DNA of 64,000 bases, taken from the NCBI RefSeq assembly GCF_003977685.1, contig NZ_RYZH01000030.1, positions 25,550 to 89,549 on the forward strand. The letters are read 5' to 3'. Under the pieces are notes generated by a model. That model ran no database searches, was not told the DNA's origin, and saw nothing but the letters and a program-made list of their open reading frames with translations. Positions 1 through 7,440 of the stretch are shown here, one piece after another. The position numbers and the translations under genes were made by a program. Position 1 is the first letter of the stretch. The number at the start of each line of letters is the position of its first letter. Source of the stretch: Tautonia sociabilis. GTDB taxonomy: Bacteria; Planctomycetota; Planctomycetia; Isosphaerales; Isosphaeraceae.

Positions 1-861
1 CCGGGCGCCGTTGCGCAGGCCGCAAACGTCCAGTTGGGTGACCAGCAGGATGGTGTCGGAGAGCTCCAGGGCGACGAAGTCGGTGGCCTGGAACCCCTTG
101 CTCGCGTCGACCACCACGAAGCGGAAGGCGCGGAGCAGCAGCTCGAAGAGCCGGCGGAGGGCCTCGGGTTCGACCCGGGCGGCGTCTTCCATGGCCGTTG
201 GTGCCGAAAGGATGTGCACGCCCGAGTCGTGTCGGGCCAGCACGCGGTGCAGCAGGGTCTCGTCGTAGCGGTCGATCTCCGTGGTCACGTCGGCTAGCGT
301 CAGCTCAGGCATGACGTCCAGCAGCGTGTCGACGCAGCCGAGCAGCAGGTCGAGGTCGACCAGGGCCACCGAGGCGCCCGGGGCGTGAGCCAGTGCGCAG
401 GCGAGGTTGACCGCCAGGGTGGTGCAGCCGACGCCGCCGGAGGAGCCGACGATCGTCAGCAGCTTGCCGTTGCCGCCGGCCGCGGGAAGCTCGTCGGGCA
501 GCAGACGCTCGACGGCGGCACGCGCCTCGGCGGGATCGACCGGCAGCGGCAGGAACTCGGTGGCGCCGGCCCGGAGCGCCTTGAGGATCGTCTCGCCGTC
601 CCGCGATCGGCTGGCGGGCAGGACCGGGATCCGAGGGACCGAGGTGGCCACCTGCCGGATGGCTCCGCAGGCGCGATCCGTGTCGGTGTCGAGGACGATC
701 ACCACCAGGTCGATCGAGGAGTCGAGGGCCCGGGCCACCTCGTCGTAGCTGGGGCATGTCCGCTCGACCCTGGCGACTCCGAGCCCGGCCAGCGCGGCCT
801 GCACGGCGGCGCGCGAGGCGGGATCGGGGTCGACCAGGAGGAGGCGTCGGGCGTTGTTCAT
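1..861 (-). CDS. cpaE: CpaE/TadZ-type pilus assembly ATPase (3' end outside window)
   Basis: Localises and helps assemble the Tad/Flp pilus machinery at the membrane. 287 residues are visible; the C-terminus lies beyond the left edge. Residues 1-120 look like a degenerate response-regulator receiver ('LLLVDPDP' at the start, 'LVVIVLD' as the third strand). Residues 133-287 are a MinD/ParA-like ATPase with a deviant Walker A, 'GGVGCTTLAVNLA' (142-154), with Cys where classical P-loops have Lys; CpaE proteins commonly vary here. 'VALVDLDLLLG' follows as the next nucleotide-binding strand. ATG at 861. It lies 61 nt after cpaB on the same strand, so the ATPase and platform genes (cpaF/tadA, tadB, tadC) are expected just outside the window. 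Confidence 0.88.
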   Translation of the reverse strand, partial: MNNARRLLLVDPDPASRAAVQAALAGLGVARVERTCPSYDEVARALDSSIDLVVIVLDTDTDRACGAIRQVATSVPRIPVLPASRSRDGETILKALRAGATEFLPLPVDPAEARAAVERLLPDELPAAGGNGKLLTIVGSSGGVGCTTLAVNLACALAHAPGASVALVDLDLLLGCVDTLLDVMPELTLADVTTEIDRYDETLLHRVLARHDSGVHILSAPTAMEDAARVEPEALRRLFELLLRAFRFVVVDASKGFQATDFVALELSDTILLVTQLDVCGLRNGAR

Positions 862-922
862 CGGGGGATCTGCCGGTCTGGGGCGTCGGTCGGAGGTCCG
901 TTCGGCCCGGGCTCGGCCGGGA

Positions 923-1894
923 TCATTGGGGGAGGTCGGCCGCCGGAGGGGGGGGCGGGGGGAGGTCTCCGAAACCGTCGAGGACGAACGGCCTCCGGGC
1001 GTCGGGGGCGGCCACCACGACCTCGGCCGGCTCCGCCCGGGTTGGTCGGGCCCCGACCTCGTGCATCCGATGCAGTGCTCCGCCCATGAAGACGGTCAAG
1101 CGGCGGGGGGCCTGGCGCTCGACCGGCGGGGCGATCTCGGCCGGCACCGCCGGCGCGGACGCCAGAATCGGCTCGGGCTCGGGGGCCGGCTCGGGCTCGG
1201 GGGCCGGCTCGGGCTCCTCGGCCGCCAGGACCGGTTCTGGCGGAGGCATGATCGTGTGATCGTCATTTAACCCCCGGAGGGCCAGCGTGAGCGTGCCTCG
1301 CTGCATGGCGTTGGCCAGGGTGAGGACCTGCTCCGGCGTGACCTCCAGGGTGACGGTGTTGGCGTCAATCGCTCGCTCCTCGGGGCTCTCGATGATCTGG
1401 CCCGAGGCCAGGACTCGGACGTTTTCCAGGATGACGTCGGCCCGGTTCGGCTGGTCGGGGCGGGGCTGGAGGACATCGACACGGTAGTCGGGCAGGATGA
1501 AGCCGGAGACGCCGCTCTGCTCGTCGACGCGGATGGCGAACGCCCGCATCCCGGGGGAGATGCGGGCGATCATGCCGGTGGGCGTCCCTTTCTGGGCGAG
1601 CTTGCCGTCGAGGATCACGTCTCCGGGCAGGATGCGGATCATCGCCCAGCGGCCGAGGGCCTGCTTGGCCTCGGTCAGGGCTCCAGGCGGGACCGACTCG
1701 GTGGGCATCTCCTTGATCGAGACCAGCTCATCGGTGATCGTCTGCTCGACCTTGATCTCCTGGACGGCGACCAGCACCCGGCTCATGGGCACGGTGCTCG
1801 TCGGCTTGCGGTCGAGCACGGTTCGAACGCCGAACATCGCCGTCAGCCCGCAGGCCGCGGCCATGCCGAGCAGTAGGAACGCCTTCCCGTTCAT
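923..1894 (-). CDS. cpaB: Flp pilus assembly protein CpaB (RcpC/SAF domain)
   Basis: Periplasmic/outer-membrane-associated component of the Tad pilus secretion apparatus. 323 residues. An N-terminal signal anchor (about 1-28, 'AFLLLGMAAACGLTAMFG') is followed by a SAF domain (about 41-105, with 'ILPGDVILDGKLAQKG') and an RcpC-like domain (about 115-205, 'FAIRVDEQSGVSGFILP'). The C-terminal third carries an 'EPEPAPEPEP' repeat and a Pro-rich end, probably a disordered periplasmic linker. It follows cpaA by 36 nt and precedes cpaE by 61 nt. The length is usual for the family apart from the Pro/Glu tail. Family assignment is firm; its exact role in secretin gating is inferred from relatives. Confidence 0.9.
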   Translation of the reverse strand: MNGKAFLLLGMAAACGLTAMFGVRTVLDRKPTSTVPMSRVLVAVQEIKVEQTITDELVSIKEMPTESVPPGALTEAKQALGRWAMIRILPGDVILDGKLAQKGTPTGMIARISPGMRAFAIRVDEQSGVSGFILPDYRVDVLQPRPDQPNRADVILENVRVLASGQIIESPEERAIDANTVTLEVTPEQVLTLANAMQRGTLTLALRGLNDDHTIMPPPEPVLAAEEPEPAPEPEPAPEPEPILASAPAVPAEIAPPVERQAPRRLTVFMGGALHRMHEVGARPTRAEPAEVVVAAPDARRPFVLDGFGDLPPPPPPAADLPQ

Positions 1895-1930
1895 CCCGGT
1901 CCTCCTCGGCCTCGGGGCCGCTTCATAAGG

Positions 1931-2476
1931 TCAATGGAGCAGACCGCTCCAGGCGAGGTAGCCGACCGAACCGATCGTCAGCGGGACGCCGTAGGGCAGC
2001 AGCCGCAGCGTGGGCTTGCGCGCGGCGGCCAGCTCGGAGACCTTGTCGGGGTGGCGCACAGTGGCGATCTCCTGGACGATCTCTCGGGCCGTCCGCCAGT
2101 GCCGGCCCCACTGGCCGCTCTGGGCGACCATCGCCAGAGCCATGATGCCGCCGACGATGGCACCGGCCGCCAGCGCGTTGAGCGCCACCGACGGGCCGAC
2201 CCAGGCGCCGAAGCCGGCGAAGAGCTTCACGTCGCCGCCCCCGACGCCGCCGTACCAGAACAACAGGCCGAGGAAGACCAGGCCGACGACCAGGCCCAGC
2301 GCCGACCAGACCAGGCCCTCGGCCCCGGCCTTGCCGGCCCAGAAGGACAGGCCGCAGAGGGCCATCGGCAGGGTCAGCCAGTTCGGCACCCGGCGTTCCT
2401 TACCGTCGATCCACGCCCCGTAGGTCATGGCCGCGGAGACGACCCAGGCGGCGCCGATCGGCAGGGTGAACGTCAT
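1931..2476 (-). CDS. cpaA: Prepilin peptidase, A24 family (CpaA/TadV)
   Basis: Membrane aspartyl protease that removes the leader of Flp prepilin and pseudopilins. 181 residues, several transmembrane helices. The two catalytic aspartates are recognisable: the N-terminal one in 'WIDGKERRVPNWLT' and the GxGD-type motif in 'GGVGGGDVKLFAGFG'. The frame stays open 56 codons upstream, but that stretch is Arg/Ala/Gly shadow sequence. I chose the ATG at 2476 because it has a GGGGAG ribosome-binding site about 9 nt upstream and begins the hydrophobic protein. A 17-bp hairpin and a CCTAGG motif separate it from the pilin gene. Confidence 0.9.
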   Translation of the reverse strand: MTFTLPIGAAWVVSAAMTYGAWIDGKERRVPNWLTLPMALCGLSFWAGKAGAEGLVWSALGLVVGLVFLGLLFWYGGVGGGDVKLFAGFGAWVGPSVALNALAAGAIVGGIMALAMVAQSGQWGRHWRTAREIVQEIATVRHPDKVSELAAARKPTLRLLPYGVPLTIGSVGYLAWSGLLH

Positions 2477-2536
2477 CGCTTCGAGCTCCCCTGCGCCCCG
2501 GCCGGCCGGCTCCCCCGGCCCCGGGACGATTCCTAT

Positions 2537-2550
2537 GAGGATCCTAGGAC
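2537..2550 (-). promoter_or_regulatory. CCTAGG-type shared motif upstream of cpaA
   Basis: GAGGATCCTAGGAC on the plus strand. It is one of three near-identical 14-mers in the Tad locus (others at 2987 and 6175), and lies 61 nt upstream of the cpaA start. Read on the minus strand it contains TAGGAT, a plausible -10 hexamer. Function is inferred only from its repeated position ahead of pilus genes. Confidence 0.35.
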
Positions 2551-2563
2551 ATGAAATGGCGAA

Positions 2564-2604
2564 GGGCCCCCGCCGGGCGGCCGCTCGCCGCCCGGCGGGG
2601 GCCC
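2564..2604 (-). terminator. 17-bp perfect hairpin after the Flp pilin gene
   Basis: GGGCCCCCGCCGGGCGG (2564-2580) pairs exactly with 2588-2604 around a 7-nt loop. It lies 39 nt past the pilin stop on the minus strand and before the cpaA start. The sequence beyond it, TTCGCCATTTCAT, is only mildly U-rich, so this looks like a partial terminator or an RNA-stabilising stem that would let pilin be made in excess of the downstream genes. Confidence 0.6.
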
Positions 2605-2643
2605 TCGCCCCTCGGCCGGCCCGCGGGGGGCCGCCGCGGTCCA

Positions 2644-2832
2644 TCAGCTCGTCGTGCCGGAGGGCAGCGCGCTGCTGACGTTGCTGAAGGTCGTGCTCAG
2701 GTTCGTGCCCAGGGCCCGGACGGTCACGATGATCGCCACGGCGATCAGGGCGACCATGACGGCATACTCGACGGCGGTCGGTCCGTCTTCGTTCTTGATG
2801 AAGCGGCGGAGGCGAGCGATCAGCGTGTTCAT
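2644..2832 (-). CDS. flp: Flp/Fap-type pilin
   Basis: Major structural subunit of the Tad (Flp) pilus. 62 residues. A short basic leader ('MNTLIARLRRFIKNEDG') ends at Gly17. The mature protein begins 'PTAVEYAVMVALIAVAII', with Glu at mature position 5 and Tyr at 6, the hallmark of Flp pilins and needed for processing and assembly. The hydrophobic helix spans about residues 20-42 and a short Ser/Thr-rich tail follows. It is cleaved by the peptidase encoded next (1931-2476). It has its own 237-nt upstream gap carrying a CCTAGG motif, and is followed by a strong hairpin, both consistent with separate high-level expression. Confidence 0.93.
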   Translation of the reverse strand: MNTLIARLRRFIKNEDGPTAVEYAVMVALIAVAIIVTVRALGTNLSTTFSNVSSALPSGTTS

Positions 2833-2986
2833 CTCTCTGGAGTCCCTCGGTGCGGGCCCCGCCCGGAGGCGCTCGCGGGCGGCGGCCCTGGTGTCGTCGG
2901 TTTCGTCCCCCGCCCCTTGCCCGCGGGGAGCGGGCCGGGACGGTTTCTCCTCTCGTCCCTCGGCCCCGGCTGTGGGGGGGGGCCGA

Positions 2987-3000
2987 GAGAACCCTAGGTC
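2987..3000 (-). promoter_or_regulatory. CCTAGG-type shared motif upstream of flp
   Basis: GAGAACCCTAGGTC on the plus strand, 155 nt upstream of the pilin start. It matches the copies at 2537 and 6175 in all but a few positions. It lies in the gap between the secreted-protein gene and flp, where a pilin promoter is expected. Confidence 0.35.
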
Positions 3001-3069
3001 AGCTTTCGCCGAGCGGCCAGAGGCGCCCGCCGGAGATGCTCCACGGCAACACGCCGTGGTCGGCCGACG

Positions 3070-3723
3070 TCAGAGCCCCAGATTGACCGACCGCGGCGTC
3101 TCGTCGGTCGAGACCAGCATTCCGCCGTTGTAGTAACGCACGCGCATCAGTCTCATCGACGAGACGCGGTTGGACTGCCAGCCCGGCCCCGAGTAGGAGA
3201 CCGATGTCGTCGGCCGGTACGCGGTCATCGACTCCAGTCCGGTCGCGATCCGGACCGCCAGGTTCGCCCCCGACCCCTGGCCGAATCGGCCCCAGGTGGT
3301 CGAATTCCCGACGATGATCTCGTAGTCGAGCAGCCCCCCCGACAGCCGCAGCGACTGCGTCCAGGTGATCGTCTCCCCCTCGGTGGCCAGCCGGCTTGTG
3401 CGCTGGGTCGACGTTCCCAGCACGCGATCGCCGTCGTAGGACACCACCTCCAGCCCGCCGGGCTGGTAGGACGGCTGGCTACGGTAGTTCAGGTTCAGGG
3501 CCACGAACAGCCCGGTGATGTCCCCCAGCGGGCTCATCGTTGTAGTGATCTGCGGCCCCTCGGCCAGCAGGTCGGGCTCCCCAATGACCAGTTCCCAGTC
3601 CTCTTCCACGCGGTCGAAGACCGCGGGGACCTCCTGGGCGCGGGCCGGCGGCGGGCCGGCCGAAGCGATCCACGCCACGGCCACCAACGGGCAGGCGACG
3701 AGGGCGATCGAAGGTCGTTTCAT
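3070..3723 (-). CDS. Secreted protein of unknown function in the Tad locus
   Basis: 217 residues, family not recognised. The start at 3723 gives a clear signal peptide ('PSIALVACPLVAVAWIASAG', then 'PPARAQ' as a likely cleavage region). The frame stays open upstream to 4164, but that extension is Arg/Ser/Pro-rich and overlaps the decayed tadG copy. The mature part is rich in Thr, Ser, Gly and Tyr with alternating hydrophobic residues and no Cys, suggesting a beta-rich extracytoplasmic protein. It sits between the tadG-like gene and the pilin gene on the same strand, so a pilus-associated role is possible, but that rests on position only. Confidence 0.65.
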   Translation of the reverse strand: MKRPSIALVACPLVAVAWIASAGPPPARAQEVPAVFDRVEEDWELVIGEPDLLAEGPQITTTMSPLGDITGLFVALNLNYRSQPSYQPGGLEVVSYDGDRVLGTSTQRTSRLATEGETITWTQSLRLSGGLLDYEIIVGNSTTWGRFGQGSGANLAVRIATGLESMTAYRPTTSVSYSGPGWQSNRVSSMRLMRVRYYNGGMLVSTDETPRSVNLGL

Positions 3724-3772
3724 GTGCCTCTCCTCCTCGGGTCGCCGGGCGGGGGATGGACCGCCCGGGGTA

Positions 3773-4080
3773 TCGCGTCTGGTGCGGCCGGAACTCCCCG
3801 CCCGCCTCCCCGATCGACCGGAGCCGGCCGGGAATCGCCGTCGGGTCGCGCGTCGGCGCCGGCCAGACGATGTCGAGCTTCGGGATGCCGCTGAACCCCA
3901 CCGCCGCGAGCCCGATCGGCTCGCGGCCGGCGATCTGGTACCGCCTCGTGTCCCCCATCCCGATCGAATCGGCCGGGTCGTCGATCGGGATCGTCCGGGA
4001 GTGGTCGAGGAGCTTCGCCAGGTCCTCCTCCGCCCCGGGGCGGAGGCCCGGGGCGCCGAAGCGCAAGGCGTGGCTCGTCC
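3773..4080 (-). pseudogene. Decayed second copy of the tadG 3' end
   Basis: Translated from about 4080 downward, this stretch aligns with the last 90-100 residues of the tadG-like protein encoded at 4384-5598. Shared blocks in order are 'RTIPI.DPA', 'YQIA'/'YKIIA', 'P.Y/LDIV.PA' and 'DPTAIPG'. It ends 'PHQTR', where the intact gene ends 'LHLTR' and stop. DNA identity is visible too (for example GATCGGGATCGTCCG in both). The copy lacks the N-terminal Tad domain, a start codon and the final stop, and runs into the next gene. It looks like a tandem duplication of the gene end that is now degenerating. Confidence 0.7.
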
Positions 4081-4383
4081 TTCCCGGGGGAGTCGCCCCG
4101 GCCGGGTTCCCAGCGTCCGCTCAGGGGCCGGCCGAGGAGAGAGGCCTCGCCGGCTCCGGGACACCGCATCACCCCCGGGCCGTCGGGCCCGGCGATCGGC
4201 GACGGTGGACCGTCCCGGAGAAGCCTATTCCGCGCCCGAGCCAAGACGACCTCGGGCTCAACATCCCCGTTGCCGATTCGCAACGCGGTCCCGGTCCCCG
4301 TCCCCGACCCGGTCCTGGCCCGGTCAGTCTCCGAGCCGCCGGCAGGGTCCTCCCACCGGGGCCCACTGGCCCTGCCCCCGGCC
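4081..4383. other. Intergenic stretch downstream of tadG
   Basis: About 300 nt between the tadG stop and the recognisable part of its decayed duplicate. Open frames on both strands are Pro/Arg/Gly-rich and have no protein character. It may be further eroded duplicate. No hairpin with a U tract was seen. Confidence 0.5.
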
Positions 4384-5598
4384 TCAGCGCGTCAGGTGCA
4401 GCCGGATCAGCCCGCCGCCGGACGTCCAACCGTTGGGCTTCGGATCGCCGGGGATTGCCGTCGGGTCGTTGATCATCGCCGGCTGGACGATTACGTACTT
4501 CGGGTTCCCCTTGAAGCTGACCGCCAGGACGCGGACCGGCTGAAAGGCGATGATCTTGTACTGCGCGTTGTTACCGTTGCCGCCGGAACCGGCCGGGTCG
4601 TAGATCGGGATCGTCCGCGGCTGGCCGATGATCGCTTCCAGGTCGTCCTTGATCCCCGAGCTGATGCCAGGGTTGCCCCCCAGCATCACATACGTGTTTC
4701 CCTGGGCGTCGGTCTGATTGAGCGTGAGCTTGCCGCCGGGGTAGGTCCCCAGCTGCTGGGGGGTCACGCCGTAGCGGATCTGGGCGCCGAGCGTGCTCGT
4801 GCTGTTGTTCGAGACCCCGATCTTCACCGTGCCCCAGTTGCCCGGGTAGCCGTTCTTGACCGGATAGAGTTGGGACTCCTCCACCCCGTCCGCCCCGGCG
4901 CTGACGGTGCGGGTGATCGGGTCGTAGCGGTACTGATCGGTCGTGGTGACCGATGGGCTGATCATGTCCTCGTAGGTGTTCTTGTCGAGCACGATCGGCA
5001 GCAGACCGGCGTTCGTGTCGGGGTCGGACCCAAAACCATCAACCTCGTACACCAGGGCCGATCCCGTGCCGACGGCGCCGAGCGCGGTCCCCTCGAAGCC
5101 GATGGCGCGGGCGAAATACGCGGGGATGATCCCCCCCCGCTCGGCCGACCGCACCGCCCGGACCCGCACCGAGTTGAACAGCGGCTGGAGTGACGGGTCG
5201 GTCAGAAACGGGCTGTTCGGATCGGTTGGGTGTTCGATGTATCCGAGCACGATGTCACCATCGGGGGAGTTCGACGGGTTGGGGTAAAGCACCGGCGGCC
5301 GGCCGAGCACCGGGTTCCGCTCAGCGAAGAGCTCGGCCCGCTCGTGGGCGGCGGCCATGATGTCGTCGAGCGGGGCGTCGGGGGCGAACCGGCGCTCGTC
5401 GGCCAGCGCGGCGGCGCCGGCCAGCGCGCCGGCGTCGGCGGCGGTGCTGAGTTGGTGCTTGGCGACGGCCAGGACCATGGTGTCGACGGCCAGGGCGACG
5501 AAGCCGAGAATGGTGGTCATCATCACGGCGGTCAGCACCATGGTGGCGCCGCGTCGCCTCGGCCGTCCGGATCGTCTGCGGGGGGCGAGTCCTCTCAT
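4384..5598 (-). CDS. TadG-like pilus protein with N-terminal Tad domain
   Basis: Membrane-anchored minor component of the Tad pilus system. 404 residues from ATG 5598; the open frame upstream is composition shadow. Residues 1-18 are Arg-rich, then a transmembrane helix ('LTAVMMTTILGFVALAVDTM') leads into the Tad signature 'QLSTAADAGALAGAAAL'. The rest is a large extracytoplasmic region with many Asn, Pro and Thr and the C-terminal blocks that recur in the decayed copy downstream. It starts 46 nt after the tadE-like stop, so the two are probably co-transcribed. TadG relatives often carry a von Willebrand A domain; I do not see a clear MIDAS motif here. Confidence 0.8.
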   Translation of the reverse strand: MRGLAPRRRSGRPRRRGATMVLTAVMMTTILGFVALAVDTMVLAVAKHQLSTAADAGALAGAAALADERRFAPDAPLDDIMAAAHERAELFAERNPVLGRPPVLYPNPSNSPDGDIVLGYIEHPTDPNSPFLTDPSLQPLFNSVRVRAVRSAERGGIIPAYFARAIGFEGTALGAVGTGSALVYEVDGFGSDPDTNAGLLPIVLDKNTYEDMISPSVTTTDQYRYDPITRTVSAGADGVEESQLYPVKNGYPGNWGTVKIGVSNNSTSTLGAQIRYGVTPQQLGTYPGGKLTLNQTDAQGNTYVMLGGNPGISSGIKDDLEAIIGQPRTIPIYDPAGSGGNGNNAQYKIIAFQPVRVLAVSFKGNPKYVIVQPAMINDPTAIPGDPKPNGWTSGGGLIRLHLTR

Positions 5599-5644
5599 CG
5601 GCGGGGGTCCTGCTTGGTGCGACCGCGAGCGGGGAGGGCGGCGC

Positions 5645-6067
5645 TCAGTCGTCTTTCTCGCTGCACATGGTGGCCGAAGCGGTGACGGTGGTGCCGCCGA
5701 AGGCGAAGGGGTCTCCCAGCCAGCTGACGCGGTCGAAGGGGACGCTGAGGGTGACGGTGATGGGGTTGGGGGCCGGGGCCGTGGTCCAGCTGCTGGCGGC
5801 GGTGGTGGAGATGACCATGGTTGGATCGATGCCGGAGCCGGCGAGGGTGGCGTCGACGCGGGCTCTGACCCCAGCCTCGGTGGCGCCGGGAAGCACGGCG
5901 GCACGGCAGGCGTCACGGGCGGCGACGTGGAGCAGCTGGGAAACCATGCCAAGGCGGGAGGCCTCGATGGTGCCAAGGATCAGGGCGATGAACAGCGGCA
6001 GCACGACCGCCATCTCCACCGCCGCCGCCCCCGACCTCCTCTCCCCGGCTCGAACCGTTCGTACCAT
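5645..6067 (-). CDS. TadE-like minor pseudopilin
   Basis: 140 residues. The prepilin-like N-terminus has a basic leader ('RAGERRSG') followed by 'AAAVEMAVVLPLFIALILG', with the Glu at the place expected in TadE pseudopilins, then 'TIEASRLGM' and a globular domain ending 'ASATMCSEKDD'. TadE is processed by the same peptidase as Flp and is needed for pilus assembly. It is the first gene of the minus-strand Tad block in this window, with a 257-nt divergent gap to rpmF carrying the third CCTAGG motif. Confidence 0.85.
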   Translation of the reverse strand: MVRTVRAGERRSGAAAVEMAVVLPLFIALILGTIEASRLGMVSQLLHVAARDACRAAVLPGATEAGVRARVDATLAGSGIDPTMVISTTAASSWTTAPAPNPITVTLSVPFDRVSWLGDPFAFGGTTVTASATMCSEKDD

Positions 6068-6174
6068 GACCCTGTCCCCCAGCGCCCTCCCCGGACCCTC
6101 GGCCTCTCACGATGAAGGGACACCCCGAGCGGTCGCTCGTGACCCGGGCGCGGCGTCTCGTCGAAGCCGTCTCC

Positions 6175-6188
6175 GAGAATCCTAGGTC
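6175..6188 (-). promoter_or_regulatory. CCTAGG-type shared motif upstream of tadE
   Basis: GAGAATCCTAGGTC on the plus strand, 108 nt upstream of the tadE-like start. It is the best preserved of three copies in the locus. On the minus strand it reads GACCTAGGATTCTC, which contains TAGGAT as a possible -10 element. No convincing -35 was found at 17 nt. Confidence 0.35.
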
Positions 6189-6243
6189 GGGCCCCGGTTC
6201 GTGTTGTCCGGATCCGTCGGGGCGTCGCCTCCGGGCCTCCCTC

Positions 6244-6272
6244 TTGCCGGTCCCGGCGGCCTCGGTTACAAT
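6244..6272 (+). promoter_or_regulatory. Sigma-70-type promoter for rpmF-rpmB
   Basis: TTGCCG (6244-6249), a 17-nt spacer and TACAAT (6267-6272). The spacing is ideal and the hexamers are close to consensus. The start codon of rpmF lies 52 nt downstream. Confidence 0.6.
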
Positions 6273-6324
6273 GGGACCTTTTCCACTATCCACCCGACCC
6301 AGGCAGTTCGCCGGAGCGTGTGCC

Positions 6325-6513
6325 GTGGCCGTACCGAAGCGGCGTACATCAAAGTCCAAGAAGGGGATGCGGCGCAGCCACGACGCCCTTCAGTTCACCA
6401 TCGTGCTGATCCCCTGCGACCAGTGCGGCAACCTGAAGCCGCGGCATACGGTTTGCCCCGAGTGCGGCACCTATCGCGGTCGGCAGGTGGTCAAGGTCGG
6501 CGACGAGGAGTGA
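6325..6513 (+). CDS. rpmF: Ribosomal protein bL32
   Basis: Large-subunit ribosomal protein, 62 residues. It begins 'MAVPKRRTSKSKKGMRRSH', typical of bL32, and carries the zinc-binding pattern 'CDQCGNLKPRHTVCPECG' (two CxxC pairs). The start is a GTG at 6325: the frame stays open further upstream, but the family begins exactly at 'AVPKR', and a GGAG lies about 8 nt before the GTG. It is followed after 53 nt by rpmB; pairing the L32 and L28 genes makes sense as a small translation operon. Confidence 0.97.
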   Translation: MAVPKRRTSKSKKGMRRSHDALQFTIVLIPCDQCGNLKPRHTVCPECGTYRGRQVVKVGDEE

Positions 6514-6566
6514 GCGGTCCCGATCCCCAGCGATCGCGGCACCCGCGTTGACCAGGAGTCAGTCCG

Positions 6567-6887
6567 ATGGGACGGCAGTGCGAAGTTAGCGGCAAGAAGA
6601 CGTCGTTCGGCAACCATGTGACCACACGCGGCAAGGCCAAGTACCTTGGCGGCGTCGGCACCAAGATCACCGGCATCAGCCGGCGGAAGTTCAAGCCGAA
6701 CCTCCGGTCGATCAAGGTCTGGCTGCCCAACGGCACGACCCGGCGCGTCCGCGTGGCGACCTCGGTGATCCGAGAGGGCAAGCTCACCCTCGAGGTCGAC
6801 GGCAAGATGCAGACCTTCCCGCTGATCAAGGCCTCCAAGGGCAGCCGGGAGGCCCGAGAGAAGCTGGGGAACCTCTACCCGCTCTGA
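6567..6887 (+). CDS. rpmB: Ribosomal protein bL28
   Basis: Large-subunit ribosomal protein, 106 residues. It starts 'MGRQCEVSGKKTSFGNHVT', the usual bL28 opening with one Cys of the ancestral zinc site kept, followed by 'TGISRRKFKPNLR' and 'STSVIREGK'-like sequence in the conserved core ('VATSVIREGKLTLEVDG'). The C-terminus extends about 25-30 residues beyond short bL28 proteins ('LIKASKGSREAREKLGNL'). An AGGAGT ribosome-binding site sits 8 nt upstream. Second gene after rpmF. Confidence 0.96.
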   Translation: MGRQCEVSGKKTSFGNHVTTRGKAKYLGGVGTKITGISRRKFKPNLRSIKVWLPNGTTRRVRVATSVIREGKLTLEVDGKMQTFPLIKASKGSREAREKLGNLYPL

Positions 6888-7440
6888 TCCGGGCGCGGGA
6901 GCTGGCCTGGGTCCAGGCCCCTGCTTGCGACCGGGGCACCGCGCGTCGACCGTCCGGGACCGCCGGCCCTCCGGCGGTTCGCGTCCCTCTTTGGGGCGAG
7001 CCGCCCCGCTTTCCCATCCGTCCTCAGTGTCCCCTCCGGGGATGATCTCCCCATCCCATCTCCCTCGAATCCGAACCGAAGCCTTGTCCCCTGGGCTGGG
7101 CGGTCATCCCATCACCCATCCGTCCCCGCCCACCGCGAGATTCCCCAGCCCCGTTGGCGAGGCTCGCCCGCGGCGACCCCGGCCGGGCACGCCGCTCTTC
7201 GCCTCCGAGCACGCCTGACTTCCGGAGTCAACATTCCGCGTCGCTCGGCCGCAGCGCCTCTGGAATCCCCTTCTGGAGCTTGACAAAATTCCCACACGGC
7301 CAAGTCCGGAGGGATGCGTTGATCAATCTCGGGATGTGGACGAGCCGGGGGAGCGTGAGGGAGTGTGTCGGGCCGGTCGTCCCCTCGCCACAATCGCTAG
7401 CACGGACCGGAGTTGGAGGCTGAGGAGCGAGGCCCGTTGG
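6888..7440. other. Intergenic region after rpmB
   Basis: About 550 nt without a convincing gene. GGCCTGG-GT-CCAGGCC (6904-6919) is a 7-bp hairpin shortly after the rpmB stop and may end that transcript, although no U tract follows. The rest is Pro/Arg/Ser-coding shadow in all frames. AATTCCCACACGGCC near 7288 is slightly AT-richer and may hold the promoter of the next gene. Confidence 0.4.

Noticed and set aside
305..757. 150-residue minus-strand frame near the left edge
   Set aside because: It is a shifted frame within cpaE; the true frame carries the receiver and P-loop motifs.
3479..4066. 195-residue minus-strand frame as a real gene
   Set aside because: Only its first about 98 residues match tadG; the rest is a shifted frame of the next gene, so it is better read as a decayed duplicate.
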